DNA of 64,000 nt from Bacillota bacterium (GCA_023444055.1 JAEZRV010000047.1:186001-250000), one strand, 5' to 3'; positions 34,606-44,524 are shown, counted from the stretch's first letter. Made by a program: numbers and translations. The notes: generated by a model from the letters alone, not told the origin.

Positions 34606-34876
34606 AAACTATGCCCCTACCCAATATTCCACAATAACATTAAGGAAATATACATCCCTTGAGATCACTAGATTTGGGTTCGGCACCTCCTTTACTAGTT
34701 TTTAATTTATTAATTTCTGTATGCTTAGTCTGAGCTTAAAAGACAGTAAATTTTAATTTAATATATCAAATACATTTATTTTATTATAACAATAGTATCT
34801 AAAAATGTAATACAAAAATAAAATTATTAACAAATAATTATTATATTTAGCAAATATATAATAATTTATAACAGAA
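34606..34876. other. Leader region of the two-component operon
   Basis: No gene seen. On the minus strand an AAAGGAGGTG sequence (about 34685-34694) lies between ACTAG and CTAGT, so it could be sequestered in a hairpin. No start codon with a useful frame follows, so this may be a decayed or regulatory translation site. Confidence 0.3.
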
Positions 34877-34919
34877 AAACTCTTCAGCTTTATTTAAATT
34901 CTATAAAGCGGAAGAGTTT
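34877..34919 (-). terminator. Terminator of the gene at 34985
   Basis: Arms 34877-34893 and 34903-34919 pair over about 16 bp with one mismatch; TTTTTCTG follows on the minus strand. Confidence 0.8.
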
Positions 34920-34984
34920 AAGATTACACATTATGTGACATACTGTGAAATAAATAAAGTGAGGACGTTGTGATTTATGAAATA

Positions 34985-35353
34985 TTAACTACTAGCAATT
35001 AAAAATGCTCCTATTATACTAAGAATAGTTAGAACAACCCAAAATATCATTATATTTTTCATTGTATCTACTTTATCATCTATACTATCTAGTTTTTGAA
35101 TTAATTTCATCGATATGTATTGCGAAAACTCCTCATCAGTTACTTCTTCAGATTGCTCAGTATAAAAATTAAGCCAACCAGATGCATTCTCTTCTACCTG
35201 AAAAACTTTTCTTATTTCATCCTTATCTGATTCTGACTTATTGTATTTACTATTTAGTTTATCATTTTCCGAATCCGAAACATATGTACGCCTGTATGTT
35301 AGCTTTTGCTGCTTTAAAAAATTATCTTTATATTCCTTTACAAAACTATTCAT
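34985..35353 (-). CDS. Tail-anchored hypothetical protein
   Basis: 122 residues. ATG 35353 follows GGAGGGG. The first 95 residues are charged and polar (KQQKLTYRRTYVSDSENDK, then an acidic WLNFYTEQSEEVTDEEF segment) and the last 25 form a single membrane helix (NIMIFWVVLTILSIIGAFLIASS). It is probably a C-tail-anchored protein with its bulk in the cytoplasm. Family not recognised. It is monocistronic between spo0A and the two-component operon. Confidence 0.75.
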   Translation of the reverse strand: MNSFVKEYKDNFLKQQKLTYRRTYVSDSENDKLNSKYNKSESDKDEIRKVFQVEENASGWLNFYTEQSEEVTDEEFSQYISMKLIQKLDSIDDKVDTMKNIMIFWVVLTILSIIGAFLIASS

Positions 35354-35656
35354 TCAGCCCCTCCACACAGTGATATTTTCCCTTAATTTTATAACTATTG
35401 TATAAAAATTACAACATTAGTTGTAAGACAAAAAATAAAATGATTACTAATTACGTAGAATTCTTGGGAGTAAGATACCTACGGCAAAAGATATTTGTGC
35501 TAGTTAATTCCCTTATATTTTAATTAATATAGACTGTTTAAGCCATTTATTTAAAATTGGCATATAGATTGTAGGATAAATTATTAAACGGTTTAATGTG
35601 TGATTTTTAATTAAATTTAAAAGAAATGTCGTAATCAAATTGATTCATAATAAAAC
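35354..35656. other. Intergenic region below spo0A
   Basis: About 300 bp, AT-rich, with no coding signal and no repeat that I can support. Confidence 0.5.
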
Positions 35657-35713
35657 AAACTCCTCAAATTATATTTAAACATTTTTGTGTTTACACTATA
35701 AATTGAGGAGTTT
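35657..35713 (-). terminator. spo0A terminator
   Basis: Arms 35657-35673 and 35697-35713 (AAACTCCTCAA.TTATA) with an inner AAACA/TGTTT pairing; TTTGTTTTATT on the minus strand. 38 bp past the spo0A stop. Confidence 0.85.
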
Positions 35714-35750
35714 TGGTTTTGAAAATTTATTTGTAGGTTTATGATGTTAC

Positions 35751-36593
35751 TTAGCTAACCTTCATTTCCAATCTTAGCTTATCAGCTATCATAGCTATAA
35801 ATTCAGAATTGGTTGGTTTGCCTTTTCCAATATTTACTGTGTAGCCAAACAGAGCATCAATAGCTTCTACCTGACCTCTGCTCCATGCTACCTCAATAGC
35901 ATGACGAATAGCTCTTTCTACTCTGCTTGGAGTAGTATTATATTCTTTTGCTATACTTGGATATAATAATTTTGTAATTGAATTTATTACATCCAAATCT
36001 TTAACAACCATCATTATAGCATCTCTTAAGTACTGATAGCCTTTAATATGTGCAGGAACACCTATTTCATGCATAATATTTGTTACTTCTACTTCTAAGC
36101 TCCTTGAAGTATTGTTAATATGTACTGGTCTCTTCTCAGTAGTAGTAAAATACTCATTCTTATGAGATGAGATTGATGATGATATAGATGTTTGTGGAGC
36201 AGACAAATAAGTATTATTTTTTAATTGTCTAATTCTGTTTACTAGAACATCCATGTCAAAAGGCTTAACAATGTAATACTCTGCTCCTAATGCAAGAGCG
36301 CGCTGCGTGATTTTGTCCTGTCCAACTGCTGATAATACAATGAACAGTGGTTTCTTTTCCATGTTAGATTCTGCAATCTTCTCTAATACCCCTAATCCAT
36401 CAAGATGAGGCATTATAATATCTAGTATTGCTATATCTGGAGCATTTTGATGAATTAATTCAACAGCCTCCAAACCATCTCTCGCTAGACCAACAACGTC
36501 AATATCATTCTGATCGGATAAATACTCACATAAGATATCTCCAAATTCACGATTGTCGTCAGCAATAAGTACTTGAATTTTACCATTACCCAA
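35751..36593 (-). CDS. spo0A: Sporulation master regulator Spo0A
   Basis: 280 residues. Receiver domain with phospho-Asp in IAILDIIMPHLDGLGVL and KPFD near residue 105. A variable Ser/Thr-rich linker (about 130-155) leads to the Spo0A C-terminal DNA-binding domain, with EIGVPAHIKGYQYLRDAIM, SIAKEYNTTPSRVERAIRHAIEVAWSRG and KPTNSEFIAMIADKL. Phosphorylated Spo0A commits the cell to sporulation by binding TTGTCGAA boxes. TTG 36593 is the start, with AGGGGG eight bases upstream. It follows spoIVB, the universal spoIVB-spo0A order. Confidence 0.98.
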   Translation of the reverse strand: MGNGKIQVLIADDNREFGDILCEYLSDQNDIDVVGLARDGLEAVELIHQNAPDIAILDIIMPHLDGLGVLEKIAESNMEKKPLFIVLSAVGQDKITQRALALGAEYYIVKPFDMDVLVNRIRQLKNNTYLSAPQTSISSSISSHKNEYFTTTEKRPVHINNTSRSLEVEVTNIMHEIGVPAHIKGYQYLRDAIMMVVKDLDVINSITKLLYPSIAKEYNTTPSRVERAIRHAIEVAWSRGQVEAIDALFGYTVNIGKGKPTNSEFIAMIADKLRLEMKVS

Positions 36594-36642
36594 AGCAATA
36601 ACCCCCTACGTTTTTAATTTTACCAAAATATGTCATGTCTCT

Positions 36643-36671
36643 ATTATATTTTGAACTCGACATAATTACAA
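36643..36671 (-). promoter_or_regulatory. spo0A promoter with internal 0A-box-like site
   Basis: Minus strand TTGTAA, 17 bp, TATAAT. The spacer contains TGTCGAG (36656-36662), one base from the 0A-box core TGTCGAA, suggesting autoregulation. Confidence 0.6.
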
Positions 36672-36769
36672 GTTTTTTCATTAATTGCCAAAGAAAAAAT
36701 ATTTGAACAAACAAAATAACTCGTCTATGCCTCTTATATTACCATATTTCTCTAATATTATAAAGAAAA

Positions 36770-36808
36770 AACATTATATTATTGCCCAAAAAGTAATAAT
36801 ATAATGTT
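36770..36808 (-). terminator. spoIVB terminator
   Basis: AACATTATATTATT (36770-36783) pairs perfectly with 36795-36808; TTTTTTCTTT follows on the minus strand. 14-bp AT stem. Confidence 0.75.
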
Positions 36809-36822
36809 ATTTTATTAAAAAT

Positions 36823-38151
36823 TTAACCAACTTGCAACTGTTCCACACTATTATTTGAAATTTCATCCATATTTTTTATCATCCATTCAATAAATATACC
36901 ATATCCCCTTGTTGGATCATTTACTAAAACATGTGTTACAGCACCAATTAATTTACCATTTTGTATTATCGGACTTCCTGACATACCTTGTACTATTCCA
37001 CCAGTTAAATCCAACAATCTTTTGTCAGTAACTTTAATTACTAATCCTTTAGAACCGCTGAAGGATTGTCGCGCAACCTTTTCAATATAGACCTCAAACT
37101 CTTCTATAGTATTGCCCTCAATATTTGATAAAATAGTTGCCTTACCAACTTTTACTTCTCCTCTTACACCAATAGGATATAATCTATTTTGGAATAATTT
37201 AGAATTATTTTTATATAGATTCCCATAAATTCCATATTGATCATTTTTAAATATGTTTCCCATTGGTAATTTATTTTCCATAAAAATACCTTTTAGTTCC
37301 CCTGGAATTCCTTGTACCCCTCTTTTTATTGCAACAATATTTGAGTCAAGAACTTCTCCATTACTTACTGGCATTAAAAGACCTGTATCAATATCTGTTA
37401 TACCATGGCCTAAAGCTCCAAAAGTATTAGTTTCAGGATCAAAAAATGTCATTGTTCCTATTCCTGCTGTGCTATCTCTTACCCATAATCCAATGTGATA
37501 TTTTTTATCGTTGGTACCTTGAATTGGACTAATAACAGTGTTTATAATACTATTTCCTCTTTTATATTTTACATTTAATTTATAACCATTACTACTGTCA
37601 ATTTGTTTAATTAAATCATTAATACATGTTAACTTTTTACCATTGACTTCATAAATAATATCTCCCACACGGATTCCAGCTGCTTTTGCCGGTTCAAGTT
37701 TTTCTCCTAAACCTAAATCCACATCACTAACTCCTATAACTATTATACCATCAGTTCTTATTTTAACCCCAATCGTATTACCACATGCCACCAGCTTTTT
37801 ACTTGGAATAATGTTAACTTGCATTGTCTTTAGAGGAATTACACCAAACAACTTAAAATCAAGATTTACAGTTCCTTTCTTTTGTGTCTTAAAAGCTAGA
37901 GGTGACATAAGCTCCAAATAATTTCCATTCGCTTCTATAACCTTATTATTCAATTTTAATATATCGCTGTTGTCAGCTTTTATATTTACTAAATAGAAAC
38001 TTTGAAAATTATAAACATACTCTTCTCCTTCCAATAATATTATTTTTTTTGGTATTACATAAAATGCCTGCAAATAACTAAATGTTATTACAGATAAACA
38101 TACAATTAGTAATACAAACAGCTTTTTTTTATTGGTTTTTAGATAGTGCAT
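36823..38151 (-). CDS. spoIVB: SpoIVB serine peptidase
   Basis: 442 residues. N-terminal membrane helix (about 11-31), a PDZ domain (about 135-205; GLGEKLEPAKAAGIRVGDII), then the S55 peptidase domain with catalytic His in FGALGHGITD and Ser in VQGMSGSPIIQNG. In Bacillus, SpoIVB is secreted from the forespore and cleaves SpoIVFA to trigger pro-sigma-K processing. The gene is expected to be forespore-controlled (sigma-F/G); I did not identify those boxes. The ATG follows AAGGGGAG. Confidence 0.96.
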   Translation of the reverse strand: MHYLKTNKKKLFVLLIVCLSVITFSYLQAFYVIPKKIILLEGEEYVYNFQSFYLVNIKADNSDILKLNNKVIEANGNYLELMSPLAFKTQKKGTVNLDFKLFGVIPLKTMQVNIIPSKKLVACGNTIGVKIRTDGIIVIGVSDVDLGLGEKLEPAKAAGIRVGDIIYEVNGKKLTCINDLIKQIDSSNGYKLNVKYKRGNSIINTVISPIQGTNDKKYHIGLWVRDSTAGIGTMTFFDPETNTFGALGHGITDIDTGLLMPVSNGEVLDSNIVAIKRGVQGIPGELKGIFMENKLPMGNIFKNDQYGIYGNLYKNNSKLFQNRLYPIGVRGEVKVGKATILSNIEGNTIEEFEVYIEKVARQSFSGSKGLVIKVTDKRLLDLTGGIVQGMSGSPIIQNGKLIGAVTHVLVNDPTRGYGIFIEWMIKNMDEISNNSVEQLQVG

Positions 38152-38364
38152 GTAATCACGCTCCCCTTAAGGAATAACAATACATAATTTATATCCCAAA
38201 ATCAGATCAGATTTTTTATAATGTTATCCCTAATAAAAAATTATTTTTTATGCTGCTTGCTTTACACTTTTGTAATACTACTTCGTATTTAAAATAATAT
38301 AATATTTTAAATCACCGCTGACGCAGTGCGCTACATATGTAGCAACTCATAGTATTTAACACAT
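38152..38364. other. spoIVB upstream region
   Basis: No gene. Contains a 14-bp perfect palindrome GCTACATATGTAGC (38330-38343) following a GC-rich patch GACGCAGTGC. No assigned function. Confidence 0.3.
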
Positions 38365-38503
38365 TACAAAAAAACTATAAAGGCTTCTTTTTGCTTATGA
38401 ACAACACAATTTGGTAAAATTGTGTTGTTGGAATAAAAGTCACCATATAAAAATATAAACGTGACCAAAATTCATAATCTTAAGTTAACCTTTATAGATT
38501 TTT
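38365..38503 (-). other. Branched structured 3' region of recN
   Basis: An outer stem CTATAAAGG (38489-38497 on minus) with CCTTTATAG (38375-38383) encloses about 105 nt. Inside are GGTCAC/GTGAC and a perfect 13-bp hairpin AACAACACAATTT/AAATTGTGTTGTT (38400-38429). The outer stem is followed on minus by TTTTTTTG. It reads as a multi-branch terminator or 3' element for recN. Confidence 0.5.
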
Positions 38504-38538
38504 ATTATTCAAGTAAAATAAAACATGAAAGTAAGAAT

Positions 38539-40239
38539 TTATTTTTTTGATTTGAAAATTTCAGCTGCATTGATAAGTTCCTCTGCATGCTTTATAGCAA
38601 GAGTTGTAATCTCAGATCCACCAATTATTCTAGCGATCTCTTCGATTTTTCCTTTTTGATCAAGACTTCTGACTGATGTGAATGTATTTTCACTATTAGA
38701 ATTTTTTTCAATAAATAAATGGTTATCTGCCATACAAGCCAACTGTGATAAATGCGTAACACAAAGTACTTGATGGTTCTTTGAAATATAAGAAAGCTTT
38801 TCCCCTACTTTTTGAGCTGCTTTTCCACTTATACCAGTGTCAATTTCATCAAAAATTAGCGTTGGTATAGAATCAACATTGGCAAGAATAGTCTTTATTG
38901 CAAGCATAATTCTAGACATTTCTCCACCAGATGCAATTTTGCTCAATGGTTTTAATGGCTCCCCAATATTACTTGAAATTAGGAATTCGGCTGTATTTAA
39001 TCCGTTTTTTGTAAAGTTTGCATCATTTTCATTATATGTAAGATTTACTTTAAATTCAGAATTTTTCATTTCTAAATTTTCTAACTCTTTAGTGATATTT
39101 TTTTCAAGAATTTGTGCTGCCTTTTGTCTCTCTTGATGAAGTTTTTTACTGCTTACAGACAATTCCTGTACAATCGAAGCTAGTAGCTCATTCAATTCTT
39201 CTATTAATCTTTCACTTTGTAAAAGCTCATTATATTCATTTTTTGATTTCTCATAAAATTCTATAACCTCATCAATGGTAAAGCCATATTTTCTCTTGAG
39301 TCTTGTTATTATATCAATTCGTTCATCAATACGTGATAATTCTTCAGGATCAAATTCTGCGCCATCCCTTTTTTCAAGTATGTCACCACAAATATCCTCT
39401 AATTGATAAATCACTGACTCTAATTTTTCTGAAATTTGAATTATTTCTTCATCATATTTGCTAATATTGGTAAGCTCTTGAAGCGCCTTATTTAGATTAT
39501 ACATAGCGGATTTACCGTTATTGTCTTCATTTAACAGACCGTAAGAAGTAATGATAGAAGTCATAATTTTTTCAGAATTAGCTAAAATCTGCCTCTTTTT
39601 AGACAGACTCTCATCCTCACCCTTTTTGAGCTTTGCATTTTTAATCTCATCAATTTGAAATTTTAGCATATCTATTCTACGAGCAATTTCACCTTTATCG
39701 CCTAAAAGCCCTTGAATCTTAGACTTAGCAGCCTTATACCTTCCAAATGCATCTAAATATTCAGCTTTGTATTTTTCTATAATTTCCCCACCAAAAGCAT
39801 CTAGAAGTTCAATATGTGTTTCAGTTTTTAAAAGCGATTGGTTATCATGTTGACCATGAATATCTATAAGTAGCTGTCCTACCTGCTTTAGAGTTGCAAC
39901 ATTAACAAGCCTGCCATTAATCCTGCAAGTATTTTTACCGGATAAAGAAATCTCTCTGGAAATAATAAGACTTCCATCCTCAGCTTGTATACCCATCTGT
40001 TCTAAAATGTCACTAATATATGTATTATCATAATCAAATACAGCCTCAATTAGTGCCTTATCCTTACCATTTCGAATTATATCTTTATTTACTCTTTCAC
40101 CTAGGATAGCATTTATAGAGTCAATAATAATAGACTTTCCTGCTCCAGTCTCGCCAGTTAGTATATTCAGCCCTGGCGCAATTTCAAGACTAAGCTTGTC
40201 AATGAGAGCTATATTTCGAATATCAAGCTGCAATAACAT
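38539..40239 (-). CDS. recN: DNA repair protein RecN
   Basis: 566 residues, an SMC-like ABC protein. N-terminal LDIRNIALIDKL and Walker A ILTGETGAGKSII; long central coiled coils (about 160-360); C-terminal signature ASGGEMSRIMLAIK and Walker B PTLIFDEIDTGISGKAA. It holds broken DNA ends during double-strand-break repair. The position below argR is the conserved Firmicutes order. The ATG is preceded by CAGGTGA. A recN-specific 3' structure follows. Confidence 0.97.
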   Translation of the reverse strand: MLLQLDIRNIALIDKLSLEIAPGLNILTGETGAGKSIIIDSINAILGERVNKDIIRNGKDKALIEAVFDYDNTYISDILEQMGIQAEDGSLIISREISLSGKNTCRINGRLVNVATLKQVGQLLIDIHGQHDNQSLLKTETHIELLDAFGGEIIEKYKAEYLDAFGRYKAAKSKIQGLLGDKGEIARRIDMLKFQIDEIKNAKLKKGEDESLSKKRQILANSEKIMTSIITSYGLLNEDNNGKSAMYNLNKALQELTNISKYDEEIIQISEKLESVIYQLEDICGDILEKRDGAEFDPEELSRIDERIDIITRLKRKYGFTIDEVIEFYEKSKNEYNELLQSERLIEELNELLASIVQELSVSSKKLHQERQKAAQILEKNITKELENLEMKNSEFKVNLTYNENDANFTKNGLNTAEFLISSNIGEPLKPLSKIASGGEMSRIMLAIKTILANVDSIPTLIFDEIDTGISGKAAQKVGEKLSYISKNHQVLCVTHLSQLACMADNHLFIEKNSNSENTFTSVRSLDQKGKIEEIARIIGGSEITTLAIKHAEELINAAEIFKSKK

Positions 40240-40274
40240 ACAAATTTCACCTGCCTAAACATAAATTAAATAAA

Positions 40275-40730
40275 CTAAGATTGTTTTATCATTTTGTTAA
40301 ACTTATTCACTATTTCCTCTGCAATTTTTTCAGCTCTGCAAACAATTATTAGAGTATCATCACCTGCAATACTCCCCAATATTTCTCCCCATTTAAGAGA
40401 ATCTATTGCAGAAGCTGCCGCCTGAGCCATACCTGAGAGTGTTTTGACAACCACTATATTATTTGCATAATCACTTGATACATATGCCTCAGTTAATATA
40501 GTTGTTAATCTATTGGATATATGATTCTCTGTTTGGGTTAATGTAGCATATTTATATCTGCCATCAGATGACATAACTTTAATTAATCGAAGATCCTTGA
40601 TATCCCTTGAAACTGTAGCTTGAGTGACGTCCACACCTTGTTCCTTAAGCTTTTCCGCTAGCTCCTCCTGTGTTTCAATTACATTGTTATCAATTATTTC
40701 CAAAATCTTTGCATGACGGTTATATTTCAT
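40275..40730 (-). CDS. argR: Arginine repressor
   Basis: 151 residues. N-terminal winged helix (1-70) with VDVTQATVSRDIKDLRLIK, and a C-terminal arginine-binding hexamer domain with GSIAGDDTLIIVCR. It represses arginine biosynthesis and controls catabolism when arginine is bound. The ATG follows AAGAGGATTA. It starts four bases after the nadK stop, so the two are cotranscribed. ArgR boxes were not searched computationally. Confidence 0.97.
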   Translation of the reverse strand: MKYNRHAKILEIIDNNVIETQEELAEKLKEQGVDVTQATVSRDIKDLRLIKVMSSDGRYKYATLTQTENHISNRLTTILTEAYVSSDYANNIVVVKTLSGMAQAAASAIDSLKWGEILGSIAGDDTLIIVCRAEKIAEEIVNKFNKMIKQS

Positions 40731-40734
40731 ATCA

Positions 40735-41592
40735 TTAATCCTCTTTTCTATCGTAGAATTTATTTCTAACTATTGTAAAGAAATTTTTAGAATCAATCTT
40801 TAATATCTTAACTTTACTGCTTGTCTTTTCAATTACAAGGTAATCCCCACCTGATATTTCATAAAGCTTTTGTCCATCAACGTTTACAAGTGCAGTATGT
40901 TCAAAGCCATTAGCCACACACACCTTAATTCTCTGCTCTTCTTTTGCTATAAAAGAGCTTGAATATAATATATGAGGACAGATAGGTGTTACAATAATAA
41001 GGTTTGAAGTTGGATCAACAATAGGCCCACCTGCTGATAACGAATATGCTGTAGATCCTGTTGGAGTAGCTAGCACAATTCCATCACATGGAAACATTTC
41101 AATAAAGTTGTCATCAATAAATGTACTCAAGTGCAATATTCTCTGTATTCCTCCACGAGATATTACAACATCATTTATTGCTTCATCCTCAGCAAATAGC
41201 TTACCACCCTTATATATTTTAGAAGAAATCATCATTCTTTCTTCAATCTTATAATTACCACTAAATATATTTTCAACAGACTTATCAATTTCACATTTAT
41301 CAATATCTGTCAAAAAGCCTAATGAGCCAAGATTAATACCTAACATTGGAATATTATATAAATAAGCTGCTCTTGCTGCTTTTAAAAATGTACCGTCTCC
41401 ACCTAGGCATATAATTAAATCACAGCTTGCACATATTTCATTGACCTCATCATCAATTCCCTCCTTACCATTTGAATTAGGAGTAGGAAGTATAACATTT
41501 CCACCATGCTTTTTTATACTTTCAATTAGTTGATTTGTATATTTTAGACCAATGTCTTTATCTCTATTCGTTATAACACCAATATTTCTCAT
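40735..41592 (-). CDS. nadK: NAD kinase
   Basis: 285 residues; ATG 41592 follows GGAGGTTAGT. The GGDGT motif in LIICLGGDGTFLKAAR, PMLGINLGSLGFLTDI, and ATPTGSTAYSLSAGGPIV identify ATP-NAD kinase. It phosphorylates NAD to NADP. Cotranscribed with argR. A truncated copy of the dispersed repeat lies in its upstream spacer. Confidence 0.97.
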   Translation of the reverse strand: MRNIGVITNRDKDIGLKYTNQLIESIKKHGGNVILPTPNSNGKEGIDDEVNEICASCDLIICLGGDGTFLKAARAAYLYNIPMLGINLGSLGFLTDIDKCEIDKSVENIFSGNYKIEERMMISSKIYKGGKLFAEDEAINDVVISRGGIQRILHLSTFIDDNFIEMFPCDGIVLATPTGSTAYSLSAGGPIVDPTSNLIIVTPICPHILYSSSFIAKEEQRIKVCVANGFEHTALVNVDGQKLYEISGGDYLVIEKTSSKVKILKIDSKNFFTIVRNKFYDRKED

Positions 41593-41671
41593 ACTAACCT
41601 CCATGCCCTACTTATTGATAGGGAAATTTTAGCAGCTCCTATTAGGTGTTCAACTGCATCCACCCAAACTG

Positions 41672-41720
41672 ATAAAAAGCCATTTAAAGCTACTTACTGC
41701 TATGTAAACTTCGCATTTTT
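41672..41720. repeat. Dispersed repeat, truncated copy (copy C)
   Basis: Keeps ATAAAAAGC and the last 19 bases, ATGTAAACTTCGCATTTTT, identical to copy A, but lacks most of the middle. Lies between tlyA and nadK. Confidence 0.65.
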
Positions 41721-41727
41721 CGAGCTG

Positions 41728-42543
41728 CTAGCCTTTAGTAAGTGATGAGTGTGCATCTGTAACCACTCTATCTATTAGTTCATTTACTTCATTGCATGAA
41801 TTCCCCTTATCCTGCTTGGATACATAAAGTAAATACTCTATATTTCCTTCAGGCCCCTTAATAGGAGAATATGAAAGCTCCCTTATAAATAAATTCTGAG
41901 CAAGTACAAAGTTTATAATATTTTGGATAACCTCCATATGTACTCCGCTATCTCTAACAACTCCGTGTTTTCCCACCTTTTCTCTACCAGCCTCAAATTG
42001 GGGTTTAATCAAACAAACAAGTTCTGCTTCATTGTTTAATAATTCTAACACAGCTGGCATAACCTTTGTTAAAGAAATAAATGATACATCAATAGAAGCA
42101 AAATCTGACAAAAAGCCAATATCATCTGGTTTGACATATCTTACATTTGTTCTTTCCATACAAATAACACGTGAATCATTTCTCAGCTCCCATGCAAGCT
42201 GACCGTAGCCCACATCAATTGCAACAACCTTAGAAGCACCATTTTTCAGCATGCAGTCTGTGAAGCCACCAGTTGATGCACCTATATCCAAACAAACCTT
42301 ATTTTCAAGGCTTATGCTAAATTCACTAACTGCTTTTGCAAGCTTTAGTCCACCTCTGCTAACAAATGGATTAATATTTTCTCTTATCTCAATCTGGCAA
42401 TCTATCGGAATTTTAGTCCCAGGCTTATCCTCACGTACTCCATTAATCCATACAACACCTGCCATTATAGCGCTTTTACATTTTTCTCTGCTATCAAATA
42501 AGCCTTTTTCAACAAGCAATACATCCAGTCTTTCCTTTTCCAA
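41728..42543 (-). CDS. tlyA: TlyA-family rRNA 2'-O-methyltransferase
   Basis: 271 residues from TTG 42543 (MEKERLDVLLVEKG), with GGAGGATTAAAG just upstream. An N-terminal S4 RNA-binding domain (1-65; SREKCKSAIMAGVVWINGV) is followed by an FtsJ-like methyltransferase (about 70-270) with CLDIGASTGGFTDCML and IDVSFISLTKVMPAV. Family members 2'-O-methylate 16S and/or 23S rRNA cytidines; older annotations call it hemolysin A. It is in the conserved order between dxs and nadK. Confidence 0.94.
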   Translation of the reverse strand: MEKERLDVLLVEKGLFDSREKCKSAIMAGVVWINGVREDKPGTKIPIDCQIEIRENINPFVSRGGLKLAKAVSEFSISLENKVCLDIGASTGGFTDCMLKNGASKVVAIDVGYGQLAWELRNDSRVICMERTNVRYVKPDDIGFLSDFASIDVSFISLTKVMPAVLELLNNEAELVCLIKPQFEAGREKVGKHGVVRDSGVHMEVIQNIINFVLAQNLFIRELSYSPIKGPEGNIEYLLYVSKQDKGNSCNEVNELIDRVVTDAHSSLTKG

Positions 42544-42624
42544 CTTTAATCCTCCAAATTCGCTGTGTCCTAATAAAACATTATTAAATTTCAAATATAT
42601 CTATATTCTTATATCTCTATTAAC

Positions 42625-44484
42625 TTAGCAATTCATTTTTAATATACTTTTAGCAATTGAATCAGAATCTAAACCTAGATTTTTAAGCAATTCATTCCTT
42701 GATCCATGTGGTATGAATTTATCCGGCAATGCCATAATTTTCAATTTAGATTTGAGTTCGTTATTATTAAGCACTTCCAACACCCTGCTTCCAAAACCTC
42801 CCACCTTACAATTATCTTCTAACGTAACAAGGATTTTGAATTTTTTAGCACACTTAACAATTAGCTGTTCATCCATTGGCTTAATAAATCTAGCACTAAT
42901 TACCTCGGCACTAACACCACTGTTTTCAAGTTTTTGTGCCACCTCAACAGCTGTTGCTACCATACTTCCAACAGCTAAGATGCATACATCTTTTCCTTCT
43001 TTTACAACTGCACTTTTCCCCATCTGAATTGGAGTCTCTTTTGCCAATGCGATTTTTCCTCTGCCTCTTGGATATCTAATAGCAATAGGTCCAGATTGTT
43101 TATTTATAGCAAAATCAACCATCTCTCTCAACTCGTAATAATCGGCAGGAGCCATAATTGTTAAATTAGGTATGTGATTTAGGAAGGATATGTCAAATAC
43201 ACCCTGATGGGTTTCTCCATCCTCACCAACAATACCTGCCCTATCAATTGCAAATACTACATGAAGATTTTGTGTCGCAACATCATGTACTACTTGGTCA
43301 TACGCTCTTTGTAAAAATGAGGAATATAATGCAACTACAGGTACAAACCCGCTAATTGCCATTCCAGCAGCTGAGGAAACAGCATGCTGTTCTGCTATTC
43401 CTACATCAAAAAATCTCTGAGGATACTCTGTGCTGAATCTATACAATCCAGTCCCCTTGGCCATTGCAGCTGAAATTGCAACAATCTTTTCATTTTTTGC
43501 AGCCAAATCACATATCGCATCTCCGAAAACCTTTGAGTAATCAGGTTCATTTGTTCCAAAAGTTTCACCCGTTTCTATCTCAAAAGGTGCTATTCCATGA
43601 AATCTGTCCGGACTCTCCTCCGCAAAAGAATATCCTTTTCCCTTTTGAGTGCATACATGAAGCAACACAGGCCCCTTAATGGTTCTTGCTGCAACTAAAG
43701 CCTTATTTAATTCTTCGAAATTATGTCCATCAACCGGTCCATAATACTTATACCCCAATTGTTCAAAAAATGCACCTTGATTAAACAAATACTTTACAGT
43801 TCCTTTTATCTTTCGAGCTGCGGCTCTTGCCTTTTTGCTAAAATTAGGCATCCTGTCCAAAAAATTATCGACATCTTCTTTTGCCTTTGTATAGGCAGGA
43901 TCTGTTCGTAATCTACTAAGGTATTTTGACATACCCCCAACATTATGTGAAATTGACATTTCATTGTCATTTAAAATAACTATAAAATTACTATTTAGTC
44001 TTCCCCCATCATTTAGTGCTTCATACGCCATCCCGCCAGTCATTGCACCGTCACCAATTACAGCTACAACGCTGTATTTTTCTTGTTTTAGATCCCTAGC
44101 TCTAGCCATTCCAAGAGCAGCTGAAATGGAAGTACTGCTATGTCCTGTGTTAAAACAGTCATGCTTACTTTCAATAGTTTTTGGAAAACCCGCAAGACCG
44201 CCAAACTTTCGCAAAGTATCAAATTTATCCTTACGTCCCGTTAAAATCTTATGCACGTAAGATTGATGTCCAACATCCCAGACAACTTTATCAGTTTCTG
44301 TATTAAAATTTTTGTGAATAGCAAGTGTTAGCTCAACAACTCCAAGGTTTGAAGCTAAATGCCCTCCTGTTTTTGACACCTTATTAATTAAAAATGTTCT
44401 TATTTCATTTGCTAAGCATAAAAGCTGCACACTATTTAATTTTTGTATATCATTAGGAGAGTTTATTCCATCTAAGTACCCCAC
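42625..44484 (-). CDS. dxs: 1-deoxy-D-xylulose-5-phosphate synthase
   Basis: 619 residues from GTG 44484 with AAAGGAG upstream. Thiamine diphosphate motif GDGAMTGGMAYEALNDGG, VWDVGHQSYVHKILTGRK, DRAGIVGEDGETHQGVFD and a C-terminal transketolase domain. It condenses pyruvate and glyceraldehyde 3-phosphate, the first step of the MEP isoprenoid pathway. Together with ispA, 1.5 kb upstream in the same direction, it supplies polyprenyl lipid precursors; the OLE RNA and oapA lie between. Confidence 0.98.
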   Translation of the reverse strand: MGYLDGINSPNDIQKLNSVQLLCLANEIRTFLINKVSKTGGHLASNLGVVELTLAIHKNFNTETDKVVWDVGHQSYVHKILTGRKDKFDTLRKFGGLAGFPKTIESKHDCFNTGHSSTSISAALGMARARDLKQEKYSVVAVIGDGAMTGGMAYEALNDGGRLNSNFIVILNDNEMSISHNVGGMSKYLSRLRTDPAYTKAKEDVDNFLDRMPNFSKKARAAARKIKGTVKYLFNQGAFFEQLGYKYYGPVDGHNFEELNKALVAARTIKGPVLLHVCTQKGKGYSFAEESPDRFHGIAPFEIETGETFGTNEPDYSKVFGDAICDLAAKNEKIVAISAAMAKGTGLYRFSTEYPQRFFDVGIAEQHAVSSAAGMAISGFVPVVALYSSFLQRAYDQVVHDVATQNLHVVFAIDRAGIVGEDGETHQGVFDISFLNHIPNLTIMAPADYYELREMVDFAINKQSGPIAIRYPRGRGKIALAKETPIQMGKSAVVKEGKDVCILAVGSMVATAVEVAQKLENSGVSAEVISARFIKPMDEQLIVKCAKKFKILVTLEDNCKVGGFGSRVLEVLNNNELKSKLKIMALPDKFIPHGSRNELLKNLGLDSDSIAKSILKMNC

Positions 44485-44524
44485 TTTATTAATGCTCCTT
44501 TAATTGCAGTTATCTTTTTTGTCC

